Below, one piece after another: positions 1-9,116 of a DNA stretch of 64,000 nt (the first letter of the stretch is position 1; every line of letters starts with the position of its first letter). This stretch comes from CAVOGJ01 sp963700865 (GTDB taxonomy: Bacteria > Planctomycetota > Planctomycetia > Pirellulales > Pirellulaceae), in assembly GCA_963700865.1 (NCBI GenBank), contig CAVOZC010000018.1, positions 1,662,790 through 1,726,789 of the forward strand, given 5' to 3'. Below the pieces are notes generated by a model that was not told where the DNA came from, made no database searches, and was given only the letters and a program-made list of their open reading frames with translations. Made by a program: the position numbers and the translations under genes.

Positions 1-1545
1 GGAAACGTCCGCGAATCCGTCTCCGTTGAAGTCGCCGTTGTCCCAACGAAGGGTTCCATTGAACTTGTTGCCGTTCCAAATGTTGAAGTCGGACACATCA
101 ACCACTCCGTCGAGATTCGCGTCCCCGACCAGGTACGCGGAATCCAAGCCGTTCTCAAGGGCGGCACTCGCCAGCCACAGATCGCGGTCGGCATTATCGA
201 TGACGTTATCGCCATTGAGGTCGAATTCGTCATTGACTCCTGGGGTGACGGCCACGCCACCAAGAATGGGACCCTCGGCCAACAGCAGGTTGAGGTCGTC
301 AATCGTGCAGGCCGTGTCACCGTTGAAATCGCAGTTGACGGCGGTGGAAACGTAGTTGATCGCGCCGGTGACCAACCCGCCGCCCGCGACGCCAAAGCGA
401 AACTGCAGGTCCCCGTCGACGCCCAATCCAAAGACCGACGGATCAAAGGCCTGGCCAAGGCTCTCATCCAGGCCCGCGTTGAGCACGGACCCGCTGGCAC
501 CGAGAAAGAGCTCGGCCAACTGATTCGCGTTGGACCCGCCCGCTTCGTTCCAGCCACCATTGGCCGCGTCAAAATTCTGTTCATCAAGGCTGAGCCAACC
601 ACTGGTACTGATCGCCCCAGCGGCACTACTGACCTGATAATAGTCGATCGTAAAGGCCTGGGCTGCGTTGTTCTGCAGCCGTACATTGCCCGTGAAGGTG
701 TCCACCTCAAGTGTCAGCGTTTGGAAGGTCGGATCAGGCACCGCCACATCGGCGAAACTGGCGCCAATCCGGATTTCGTCGGCGAAAAACGCCCCGTTTT
801 GACTTCCCAGGCGAATCTCATCAAGTGCGCGATTGCTACTCGGGACTTCATTGAATGACGCGGTCAGGTCGGGCACCGCCGGGGGAGTTGCACCGAGGGC
901 TGGATTGATAAAGAGGTCGACGGTATCGTCATTGGCGCCCGGCCCGAGTGTGAGCTTGGCGACGAGGAACGTGTCCTGGGTGATATCGCCGCCGGCGGCG
1001 ATCGCGTTACCACCCGTGTCGACTCCCCATTGGGTACCGCCGGCTCCGCCGACTTTACCGATGTAGAGCACTTCGTCACCAAACAATTTGACGAGGGACA
1101 AGCCGCCAAAGAAGGCATTTGCATCCGAGCGGGCGATGAAGCTCAGCCAGTGTTCGCCTGCCTGTAAGGCGTCCTCTGGCTCGCCATTCATGCCGTTGTT
1201 GTTTTGGTCCATGGTGTAGAAGGCGAGATTGAAATCCGACACCGCCGTGCGGGCATGATTGCCGGCCGAGAGGACCGCATCGGGCGGCGAGAGATTACCG
1301 GCGACGACGGCGGAACCCGTCCCCGCCGGAGCGCCATCGAACCACGTGTTTGCACCGAAGCCGAGGTCCGAGCCACCGGATCCATTCAGATCGTTGCCCA
1401 CAACATAGCCCGTATCGAAGGGTACGTAGTGTGTCAGTTGGGCCTGGGCATCCGCTGCCAGCCAGTGGCAGCAAAATGTTGCGATCAGCAAAAGGACCAG
1501 CCGCGAACCAATGCCAATCCGCTGATTCTTCGAAGAGGGCGACAT
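1..1545 (-). CDS. Secreted dockerin-like protein, 3' end beyond window edge
   Basis: Reading down the minus strand from ATG 1545, the frame stays open to the window edge (515 codons, no stop). The N-terminus is a signal peptide: a charged KNQR segment, a hydrophobic core LVLLLIATFCCHWLA, and a likely cleavage site after ADAQA. The C-terminal part carries three Ca-binding-like motifs of the dockerin/EF-hand sort: DFNGDTACTIDDLN, DLNGDNVIDNADRD and GDANLDGVVDVSDFNIW. The central region has no domain I can name. No Shine-Dalgarno sequence is visible before ATG 1545, and the frame is also open upstream into the preceding PEP-CTERM protein, so the start is inferred from the signal peptide. Probably an exported or surface protein; function unknown. 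Confidence 0.7.
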   Translation of the reverse strand, partial: MSPSSKNQRIGIGSRLVLLLIATFCCHWLAADAQAQLTHYVPFDTGYVVGNDLNGSGGSDLGFGANTWFDGAPAGTGSAVVAGNLSPPDAVLSAGNHARTAVSDFNLAFYTMDQNNNGMNGEPEDALQAGEHWLSFIARSDANAFFGGLSLVKLFGDEVLYIGKVGGAGGTQWGVDTGGNAIAAGGDITQDTFLVAKLTLGPGANDDTVDLFINPALGATPPAVPDLTASFNEVPSSNRALDEIRLGSQNGAFFADEIRIGASFADVAVPDPTFQTLTLEVDTFTGNVRLQNNAAQAFTIDYYQVSSAAGAISTSGWLSLDEQNFDAANGGWNEAGGSNANQLAELFLGASGSVLNAGLDESLGQAFDPSVFGLGVDGDLQFRFGVAGGGLVTGAINYVSTAVNCDFNGDTACTIDDLNLLLAEGPILGGVAVTPGVNDEFDLNGDNVIDNADRDLWLASAALENGLDSAYLVGDANLDGVVDVSDFNIWNGNKFNGTLRWDNGDFNGDGFADVS

Positions 1546-3193
1546 CTGGCCGGATGCGACGTTCTGGCGGGCAAGGCGGCTCGCCGTATGCCGTTGAATT
1601 CGTCGTCGCCTTCCGCAACCCAAGCCTGCCAGGCCCATCACGACCAGGGCGAGCGAAGAGGGTTCGGGCACCAAGGCGTTCCAGGCGGCCTGTCCGTTGG
1701 CGGTAATGAAATCGCCCTTGAAAATGCGAAAATCAACAAAGTCGTTGTCGTTGTCGCCGTCGAGGTCCCCACGCAAGTAGGCCTCGGCCATGCTCAACCC
1801 GGTCAAATCGGCCAGCGTGTTGGGGTAAAACAACTCCCAATCAGCCGCGTTGATATCGCCATCGGCATTCAGGTCGCTGCGGGCGAACGCTTCGCCGTTA
1901 TTGCCCGTGAAGCGGACGGCGCCGCCGCCCGTGGTTCCGTCGGCGAGCACATAGCTGAATATCAAGTCTTCAAAGGGCGTCTTCAACCAGGCCGGACCCA
2001 GGTCGAGTGCCAGGCCGGGCGTCAAATCCTCCCCGTTGCCGTTGACGCTGGACTCCGCAAGCTCTCCCGAATTCATGCTGTCGACGTTCCAGACGTTAAC
2101 GAATGGGCCGCCGCTGCCCTGATCGTAGTTATCCGCGATCGACAACCAAGACATATCGTCCAGGCTGCCGGCTGCCGAGGAGATCGTGTACCCGGCAAGA
2201 TCGGTTGTCGATCCCGTGAGGTTCGTGAGCGTCATCTGCCCCGTGACACGATCGACAATCAAGGATGCGGCCGGCGGGGCGGGCGTCGGATTCGGAATCG
2301 TTCCCGGGACGTCCGCGGTGCTGCGATAGACTTCCAGCATCGGGTTGTCGACGAGCAGCGAACCGCCATTCGTCAAAGGGGTGCCCGCAAAAAGTCACCC
2401 GTGAACAACACCGGGCGCACTTCCTCGATGTCCGCCACCGTTTTGGGGATAAAGGGATCGCTCATCGGCTGGTAGCCCCAGAGCGAGTCGTCGACCGTGT
2501 ACTCGGTGCTGACCAGTGTCCAGCCGGCGGTGGTCAGCGAAACGGACGGAGGGTTGACGTCGTTGCGCAGCCCGTCGTTGTTCGAATCGACATACGTCGC
2601 AAAAGGCACGGGACCATTCTGGTCGGTATCATAGACGCGATCGCCAAACCTGGGATTAAAATTGGGAGGGGCTCCCAGGCTGAAATCCGCGTTGCCAGAC
2701 AGGGCTTCTGTCCAGAATTCCAGCTTGACGATCGGTTCGATTGCCGGGGCCGCGATGATCGGGTTCGAGGGATTCTTGTCGCATCCACATGGAAAACCGA
2801 ATGACGTTCCCGTTTTCCAGACGCCCAGACGGATTTCCAATCGTCGACCAGATCGGGTCCGCGGGCTGGGTGTTGATGGGGTCCGGATTGGCCGGATCGT
2901 CCCCATTGTTGCCGTTCTCGCCGTTGGAAATATGCGTGACCAAGCCAAACTGATCATTAAACGTGCCCACACTTCCCACCGTCGCCTTCAAGACGTCATT
3001 GCCGTTCGGTTCGAGGGCCCGATCGTCTACTTGATAGATGCCGTTGATTGAAGACTTCCGTGATGTTCCAAGTGTTGGGCGGGCCAAAATTGGGATCCGG
3101 ATCGGGTCCGAATGCGATTTGGGCGGACGCAAGAGAAACGCACGTGCATAAAGCGACATGCGAAACAACCGAAACTCGTCGTGTCAACATCAT
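1546..3193 (-). CDS. PEP-CTERM sorted exported protein, broken by three frameshifts
   Basis: ATG 3193 follows GGAGG at a spacing of five bases and begins a signal peptide (MMLTRRVSVVSHVALCTCVS, then LASAQ). Homologous-looking sequence then continues in three further frames, changing near 3050, 2780 and 2391. The last change lies at a run of five A (T on the coding strand), and one extra T would restore GDFFAGTPLTNGG. The C-terminus is a PEP-CTERM sorting signal: VPEP, then hydrophobic SSLALVVMGLAGLGCG, then RRRR. Such signals are read by an exosortase; none is in this window. No stop follows the RRRR tail before the signal peptide of the next protein. Either a decaying gene or, more likely, indel errors in the sequence. 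Confidence 0.7.
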
Positions 3194-3830
3194 TAATCCC
3201 TCCAGGCTGGTCGCCAGACATTTCCCGCATTCCATTTGCGAGCATGCCGAGCTTGAATATGGTTGGAACAGTCGTAGCCCCTTTCAAAGTTGCTACGCCG
3301 ACAAATTCTCAATTTAAGGAATCGACAACATACTGTCATTCGATATCAGCCCGCCAACGTGTGAGCGGGCTCGACACGCTGACTCTGGTCTTTGTTCCGT
3401 AGTTGGATCATCCGCTTTGTTCAGCAGCGGTCCGTGGGTTGAAGCAGGTGTTCCTGCCAAATCCAAGATTGCAATTGATTGCCGCACCAATGGGTTGCCT
3501 AGGCTGCAGCCGGCGTCGAACAGAACGTTGTGCGTGAATTCGCCGTTGGACCTGGTGGCCATGGTGTGGCAGGCAAGAAAAAATGAACGACCCAACAGGT
3601 GTCGCGGATAAGAAAAAAAGCGAGTCCGAGGCATGCGCCTGACCCCAAAAAAGCGGGACTCGAAGACCGTTTTTTCAGCACCGGAAGGCTCATCCCGGCA
3701 CACGTTGTCTCCAGTGTAATCCTTTCTGAAATCGTTTCAACCCAAGAAAAAATGTGACAAAACATGCAAAATAATTGCCCTGCGGTCCCCACAGCGGACC
3801 GATCTGCGAGGGATCGAGCGGACGCACGTC
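3194..3830. other. Intergenic region, no gene recognised
   Basis: About 640 bases between the ahcY terminator and the start of the PEP-CTERM protein. Short open frames here have no recognisable product. Two small inverted repeats are visible: AGCCCGC at 3348 with GCGGGCT at 3365, and GGTCC/GGACC around 3785-3800. Neither is followed by a T-tract. The region should hold the promoter of the PEP-CTERM gene, but I cannot place it. Confidence 0.5.
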
Positions 3831-3864
3831 GCCAAAGAAAAAGCTCCCGGCGGGCCGGGAGCTT
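3831..3864 (-). terminator. Rho-independent terminator of ahcY
   Basis: A perfect 10-bp stem (AAGCTCCCGG at 3841-3850 with CCGGGAGCTT at 3855-3864) encloses a CGGG loop. On the minus strand the stem is followed directly by TTTCTTT. It lies about 50 bases past the ahcY stop codon, as expected for an intrinsic terminator. Confidence 0.8.
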
Positions 3865-3915
3865 CGCAGAACATTTCGTTCGTTGGGAAGGCGAGGCATC
3901 TTTGCCTCGACGGCG

Positions 3916-5421
3916 TTAGTACCGGTACTGCTCGGCCTTGAAGGGTCCTTCGACGGGTACGCCAATGTATTCCGCCTGGTCCTTTGTAAGCGTCGTCAGT
4001 TTTACGCCTAGCTGGTCCAGATGCAGTCGCGCCACTTTTTCGTCCAGAATTTTCGGCAGCACATAGACCTTCCCCTGTTCGTACGATTGCCCGGACAGAG
4101 TCGGCTTACCGGCGGCATTCAATGCCAAGTCGATTTGGGCGATGACCTGGTTGGTGAATGACGCGGACATTACGAAGCTGGGGTGACCCGTCGCGCAACC
4201 CAGGTTCAGCAGACGTCCTTCGGCAAGCACAAGCACGCTGTGTCCGTCGTCAAACGTGTACATATCGTATTGGGGCTTGATGTTCGTGCGACGGGCTTTC
4301 TTTTCGAGATTGGCCATATCGATTTCGTTGTCGAAATGTCCAATGTTGCCGACGATGGCTTTGTCTTTCATCCGCGCCATGTGTTCCACGCGAATGATGT
4401 TGTAGTTACCGGTCGCGGTAATGAAGATGTCCGCCTTGTCGATCACATCTTCCAGGGTCGTCACCTCGAAGCCTTCCATCGCGGCCTGGAGGGCGCAGAT
4501 CGGGTCGATCTCGGTCACGATCACGCGAGCGCCTTGGCCCCGCAGCGATTGGGCACAGCCCTTTCCCACATCGCCATATCCGCAGACGACGGCCAATTTG
4601 CCGGACATCATCACGTCGGTGGCTCGGTTCAGCCCGTCGACCAGCGAGTGGCGACAGCCGTAGAGATTGTCAAACTTGCTCTTGGTGCAGGAGTCATTCA
4701 CGTTGATGGCCTGGAAGAGCAATTTCCCATCGCGCATCATTTCGTATAGTCGCAGCACGCCCGTGGTTGTTTCCTCCGACACGCCGTGGCATTCACTGGC
4801 GACTTTTTGCCAGCGTCGAGGATTTTGCTCGAAGCACCAAGCCAACGTCTTCAGAACCTCCTTGTACTCCGTATTTTCCGTCGAGTCAGGGCTGGGAACG
4901 GCGCCGGCCTGTTCAAATTCGGCGCCCTTGTGTATTAGCAGCGTGGCGTCACCGCCATCATCCACAATCTGCGTGGGGCCCCGGCCGTCGCCAAAATCCA
5001 ACGCCTTTTCGGTACAGGCCCAGTACTCTTCCAGGGTCTCGTTCTTCCAGGCGTAAACCGAAATGCCCGCCGGTTCGGCGGTGGTCCCTGCGGGCCCCAC
5101 GACGACGGCGGCCGCCGCATGGTCCTGCGTGGAAAAGATATTGCAGGACACCCACCGGACCTCCGCCCCGAGCGCGGTCAGGGTCTCGATCAGCACGGCC
5201 GTTTGTACCGTCATGTGGAGTGAACCCATGATCCGCTGCCCTTTGAGCGGGGATTTGCCGGCGTATTCCTCACGGAGCGCCATCAGCCCCGGCATTTCCT
5301 GCTCGGCCAGCCGGATTTCTTTCCTACCCCACTCCGCCAGGCTGAGATCGGCGACCTTGAAGTCGATGCCGTTTTTGACGTCCGCGGTAAAAATGTAGGG
5401 TTCGGTTGCAGTTGTACTCAT
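3916..5421 (-). CDS. ahcY: Adenosylhomocysteinase
   Basis: S-adenosyl-L-homocysteine hydrolase, cytosolic and NAD-dependent, splits SAH to adenosine and homocysteine and so relieves product inhibition of methyltransferases. The frame is open further upstream, but the family N-terminus points to ATG 5421 (MSTTATEPYIF), giving 501 residues. Family signatures are GSLHMTVQTAVLIETL near the N-terminus, the substrate region SKFDNLYGCRHSLVDG, the NAD-binding glycine loop VVCGYGDVGKGCAQSLRGQGA, and the C-terminal KAEQYRY ending that reaches the neighbouring active site. Single-gene unit with its own terminator; a hairpin lies in the leader. Confidence 0.97.
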   Translation of the reverse strand: MSTTATEPYIFTADVKNGIDFKVADLSLAEWGRKEIRLAEQEMPGLMALREEYAGKSPLKGQRIMGSLHMTVQTAVLIETLTALGAEVRWVSCNIFSTQDHAAAAVVVGPAGTTAEPAGISVYAWKNETLEEYWACTEKALDFGDGRGPTQIVDDGGDATLLIHKGAEFEQAGAVPSPDSTENTEYKEVLKTLAWCFEQNPRRWQKVASECHGVSEETTTGVLRLYEMMRDGKLLFQAINVNDSCTKSKFDNLYGCRHSLVDGLNRATDVMMSGKLAVVCGYGDVGKGCAQSLRGQGARVIVTEIDPICALQAAMEGFEVTTLEDVIDKADIFITATGNYNIIRVEHMARMKDKAIVGNIGHFDNEIDMANLEKKARRTNIKPQYDMYTFDDGHSVLVLAEGRLLNLGCATGHPSFVMSASFTNQVIAQIDLALNAAGKPTLSGQSYEQGKVYVLPKILDEKVARLHLDQLGVKLTTLTKDQAEYIGVPVEGPFKAEQYRY

Positions 5422-5453
5422 CAAACAGGTCTCATTTCCAGGCAAAGGTGTAG

Positions 5454-5480
5454 GCAACCCGGGACACGGCCCCAGGTCGC
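5454..5480 (-). promoter_or_regulatory. Leader hairpin before ahcY
   Basis: On the minus strand GCGACCTGGG pairs with CCCGGGTTGC across a 7-base loop: ten pairs, two of them G-U. It ends 33 bases before the ahcY start codon. It does not match the SAH riboswitch consensus as I know it, so any regulatory role is a guess. Confidence 0.3.
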
Positions 5481-5502
5481 AAGATGTTTCATTTCGCATC
5501 GT

Positions 5503-5508
5503 ATTGTA
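5503..5508 (-). promoter_or_regulatory. Candidate -10 box for ahcY
   Basis: TACAAT on the minus strand, about 80 bases before the ahcY start. No convincing -35 element is seen. If used, the leader would contain the hairpin at 5454-5480. Confidence 0.25.
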
Positions 5509-5574
5509 GCGGAAACCGACTGCTTGCCGAGTCGCATCGAGGCAGCCGCAGCGGCGAATTTCTACTGGCAGCCG

Positions 5575-6246
5575 CTAGGACGGCCCGGATGGAGGCACAA
5601 TCAACGCTCTCTGGGCATTTTCCACGAATTCCCGCACACGTCGCGGGTCTTTCTTTCCGGGTTGGGACTCTACGCCGCTGGCCGTATCGACCGCGACCGC
5701 ACCGGTTTGGCGAATTGCATCTGCCACGTTTCCTGGTACCAGGCCTCCCGCCAAAATGAGGGGGATATCGGGTAGGCGATCGGCGATTCTTCGGGCCAAC
5801 GGCCAGTTGGCCCGCGCACCGCTGCCTCCGGGAACACCGGGAACGCAAGCGTCGATTAACACGCCGCGGAGGCCCTCCGCGACGCCCACATCGGCCGCAA
5901 ACTGGCAGATCCGCCCTTCGTCGTGCCACGCCGCTCGAAAGGCGCGAATGATCTTCCATGGCCGGAGCGATTTGGCGAATTCGGCCGATTGGTCGCCATG
6001 GAGTTGAATGGCATCCAAGCCAACTTGTTCCGCGATCCTCAGGATTTCCTCCCGAGACTGGTCAACAAACACGCCGACCATGCAGAGCGACGAACGAAGT
6101 TCGCGAGCCATGCGTTCTGCCTCGACCAGGTCCACGCAACGAGGGCTTGCCGCGTAGAAATTCAAGCCAATGGCATCGGCACCGCTGTCGGCGATATGAC
6201 GGGCATCTTCCAGCGAGGTGACGCCACAGATTTTAACACGGAACAT
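5575..6246 (-). CDS. trpF: Phosphoribosylanthranilate isomerase
   Basis: Catalyses the Amadori rearrangement of N-(5-phosphoribosyl)anthranilate to CdRP, the third step of tryptophan synthesis, in a cytosolic TIM barrel. ATG 6246 gives MFRVKICGVTSLEDA, with the family KICG strand carrying the catalytic Cys. Further family segments are GADAIGLNFYAASPRCV, AIQLHGDQ, the phosphate-binding LILAGGLVPGNVADAI, and the C-terminal AVDTASGVE with the catalytic Asp. A TTG three codons upstream is also in frame but less likely. It stands away from other trp genes, six bases after the end of the restored esterase frame, so the two may be co-transcribed. Confidence 0.95.
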   Translation of the reverse strand: MFRVKICGVTSLEDARHIADSGADAIGLNFYAASPRCVDLVEAERMARELRSSLCMVGVFVDQSREEILRIAEQVGLDAIQLHGDQSAEFAKSLRPWKIIRAFRAAWHDEGRICQFAADVGVAEGLRGVLIDACVPGVPGGSGARANWPLARRIADRLPDIPLILAGGLVPGNVADAIRQTGAVAVDTASGVESQPGKKDPRRVREFVENAQRALIVPPSGPS

Positions 6247-6251
6247 GCCGA

Positions 6252-7032
6252 TCAATCACGAAGGGTAGGTGATGGTGAGCCGGCAGCCGCCCGATCCGAC
6301 AGGCGATGGTTTAGCAGCCATTCGTAGAAGGCGGGATTCGCGTAGGTCTGGCTCCAGCTGTCGTGCCCGGCTTCCGGATAGATGGTTAGCCGCATGTGCC
6401 CGCCAATCGCTTGAACCGCCTGCAGCATCTGCTCCGAGCGGGCGAGTGGGACGACGGGATCGGCGGCCCCGTGAAAAGCCCAGATGGGAACGTCCTTGAC
6501 TCGGGGGGCAAACAGTGGCTCCGCCCCGCCACAGATGGGCGAGCGCGGCCAACCGGTCGGGTACGAGAAAGCCGAGGCTCCACGTGCCGAAGCCGCCCAT
6601 GCTCAAGCCGGTTACGTAAATCCGATCCTTGTCGATGCGATAGCTTGATTCGACATCATCGAGCAGCGCCGACAATTCGCGGGCATCCCAGCCCACGCCG
6701 GCCGGGCACTGGGGCGCGACGATGACAAACGGCAGCTGCAGCGCCTGGGCGACCTTGGGTGGTCCATGGGTCGCGACAAGTGACAAGTTGTCGCCCCGTT
6801 CGCCAGCACCGTGCAGAAACAGGATGAGTGGCCATTGGCTCCGATCTTCGTAGCCGACCGGCAAATAGAGAAGATAGTTGATACGGACCGGAATACTGCC
6901 CGTCATCGTGTTGGACTCGAGCCGCAAGCTCGAGGGTAAACCCGGCATGGTTTCGCTCCAACCCTGGGAAATGGAGAACATACTCATGAGTGTGGCCAGG
7001 GTCGCCGTCCGCCAATTGCAGTGCTTCACCAT
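6252..7032 (-). CDS. Secreted alpha/beta-hydrolase (esterase), frameshifted
   Basis: ATG 7032 follows GAGGA and starts a signal peptide (NWRTATLATLMSMFSISQGW). The mature part is an alpha/beta-hydrolase of the dienelactone hydrolase/LpqC-esterase kind: LILFLHGAGERGDN for the oxyanion strand, VIVAPQCP, and the nucleophile elbow GLSMGGFGTW with catalytic Ser. A frame change near 6536-6542 (GCCC in GCTCGCCCATC) hides the end. In the next frame the protein continues ICGGAEPLF, IWAFHGAADPVVP (catalytic Asp) and YPEAGHDSW (catalytic His) to a TGA at 6252-6254. All triad residues are present once the frame is restored. Substrate unknown. Confidence 0.8.
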
Positions 7033-7148
7033 GATATCCTCACTCGTGGATCGTTTGACAGCAACCGTTGGTCTTGCCACGAACTGGGAGGGGCCTGCGA
7101 CCCACCAAGGTTGCACCTGGTCATTTCCAACTGATCTCGTGGTTTCCG

Positions 7149-7174
7149 ATGACCGGCTGGAAGCCGATCCCACG
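7149..7174 (-). repeat. Dispersed palindromic element, copy 1
   Basis: Contains the core GGCTTCCAGCC (minus strand) inside a roughly 26-base conserved block beginning CGTGGGAT. Similar blocks are at 20861-20886 and 61091-61116. The inverted GGCT/AGCC arms can form a short hairpin. It lies in the divergent gap between the esterase and the Wzz-like gene. Confidence 0.55.
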
Positions 7175-7328
7175 TCAACATCGGGCCGCCGGCCACGCGG
7201 CAAGCAACGCCGGCATTGCTTTCACTGCCAGCGGGGGTTTTATTGGCCGTTCCTGTGCAGCTTCGCCAGCTTGACGCCTGCGGTAAATCTTACACGACAG
7301 GGTTCAAGGCCATAATCCGTGATAGTCG

Positions 7329-8963
7329 ATGACCAAGCTGGATTCTCGTCTCACCGCGGGGCTGGTCGGTTCGTTGTTTCACCTGGAAAGTCGCCCATTG
7401 ATGCTGGAAAATCATCATGATCCGCACGCGATGGTGGCCGCGGAGAACTCCGCGTTCCAGGACCAGGCGTATACGTTTGTGATTATTTCGCTGGGGTTAC
7501 TCCTCCTCGGTCTGGCGATCTTTCCACCTGGCTTGGACCACATCACGCACGAAGCCGTCTTGGAGTATACGCGAGAAGGGACCTCTAGCGACGCGTTCCC
7601 TTTGGCGGACCGGGTCCAGCAGGAGCTCACCTCGCCCACGGCGATCACACACGCGCTGGAGTCGGTGCGCGAGTCGCTGTATCCCGCGGCTGGCCAGGAG
7701 GTAGGGTCGCTCGTCGACCGTCTGGCGGGATCGATGGAAGTGGGGGCAGACGCGTCGATTCGCGCGAACACCTCGACGCTTCATGTGCGCATGACGGGCA
7801 CGCAAGAAGGATTCCAGTATCAGCTGTTGCGTGCTTTGCTGGAGGATTTTGCCGCCGCCCACTCGGAAACGCACGATTTGGAGGCGATCCGTCGCAACTT
7901 CGATACCGCCACCGCCCGCTTAGCGCAAGCCCTCGAGCAGCTGGATGAGGCCCATCAGCGGCAGTCAGACTACGTCGATCGACGCCTGCGTGAAGAGTGT
8001 GAATTGCATGAGCGGAATTTGTCTTCCTACATGCAGCACGCGAGGTTGGGCGACGAGGCTGCCAGCGAAAAACAGGCCTCCACCACGTCAACGGAGTCGA
8101 GCGGTTTGGCGAAGGTGGAAGGGGTCAACCCGGAGTGGTCGCGATTGCACGCGGAATTGATTGAGCTGCAGGCTCGACAGCAATCGCGTCCGGAAGCCGA
8201 CAACGATGAGGATGCGTGGCAGCTTGAGGAAGCAATACGAAGCTTGGAACAGCGGTTGGGCGAAATTGCCAAATTCGTCCCGTCCCCCTCAAACTCCATG
8301 GAGAATCCGTACGCGAGTTCTGTTTCCGCAGCGGCACCCGACCACGGGGACGCGAAGGCCGCGGGAGACGCGAGCGTGGCGGAGATTCCCCGTTTCAGTG
8401 ACGCGGCGGCCAGGGCCCGCATCATGTCCGAGCAGTCGTTTATCCGTCTGTCCGAACAGATCGCCGCGGTGACCGCGAATCGAAACGAGGCCTTGGCCGA
8501 GATGCAGCGTTGCCCGGATCCAGCGGCCGTGATCAACGAATCGACATCGATCGCGGAAGGACCACGCGTGGTGGCTCGCGTGCGACGGCCCGTGACCGGG
8601 GGACGCTTCCTGAGTCTGCTCATCCCCAGTGCCTTGGTCGGTTTGTTGTGTAGCTGGTTCCGCCATGAGTCGGACCCGCCCGAGGCGTTTATCAGCCCGG
8701 AAGATGTCGAGGAATGGTTGGACCTGCCCGTGGTAGGCAGCCTCTGCACGACGGACGGTCCACCGATTCCGGCACAGGCGGCTTCCACGGCCCCGCCGCT
8801 GGTGCGGATGGTGCGACGGTCGGCGGAAGTCGTCGTTGGCATCGCCGCACTCATCTTAATTTATTCGGTGGCTGCGGTGAGCGGGTTTGGCCGCTTTTTT
8901 GTCTCCGATCCATTCACTGCTTACACACAGGCCGTCGACCACTTGACTCGAATATTCACGTAA
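7329..8963 (+). CDS. Wzz/GumC-like polysaccharide chain-length protein
   Basis: 544 residues. A membrane segment near residues 49-65 (FVIISLGLLLLGLAIF) is followed by a periplasmic-type region with coiled coils (about 180-240 and 270-320). A second membrane segment (LLIPSALVGLLCSWF) leads to EDVEEWLDLPVVGSL, the short motif that follows the last helix in GumC/Wzz-type co-polymerases. A third hydrophobic segment, VVVGIAALILIYSVAAV, closes the protein. These proteins span the inner membrane and control polymer length and export. Here the cytoplasmic kinase domain is separate, as a degenerate protein two genes downstream. Moderately sure of the family, less of the exact polymer. Confidence 0.65.
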   Translation: MTKLDSRLTAGLVGSLFHLESRPLMLENHHDPHAMVAAENSAFQDQAYTFVIISLGLLLLGLAIFPPGLDHITHEAVLEYTREGTSSDAFPLADRVQQELTSPTAITHALESVRESLYPAAGQEVGSLVDRLAGSMEVGADASIRANTSTLHVRMTGTQEGFQYQLLRALLEDFAAAHSETHDLEAIRRNFDTATARLAQALEQLDEAHQRQSDYVDRRLREECELHERNLSSYMQHARLGDEAASEKQASTTSTESSGLAKVEGVNPEWSRLHAELIELQARQQSRPEADNDEDAWQLEEAIRSLEQRLGEIAKFVPSPSNSMENPYASSVSAAAPDHGDAKAAGDASVAEIPRFSDAAARARIMSEQSFIRLSEQIAAVTANRNEALAEMQRCPDPAAVINESTSIAEGPRVVARVRRPVTGGRFLSLLIPSALVGLLCSWFRHESDPPEAFISPEDVEEWLDLPVVGSLCTTDGPPIPAQAASTAPPLVRMVRRSAEVVVGIAALILIYSVAAVSGFGRFFVSDPFTAYTQAVDHLTRIFT

Positions 8964-9116
8964 TTACCTCATGCACATTTCAATTTGTGGGAGAACGATC
9001 GCGTAGCCGCCTCGGCCTGTATGTTCGCGGGACCGCACCGCATCGTGTCGATGAACCCCGCGTTCCACAACACGACGTTCCCTCCCTGAATTCGTAGAAC
9101 CCCAAGGATGTAAATC

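Noticed and set aside
1204..2475. 423-codon plus-strand frame
   Set aside because: Antisense to the two exported proteins, which have signal peptides, a PEP-CTERM tail and Ca-binding motifs; the antisense translation has no recognisable fold.
5422..5500. Upstream extension of ahcY by 26 codons
   Set aside because: The extension is not like the family N-terminus, and it would translate the leader hairpin.
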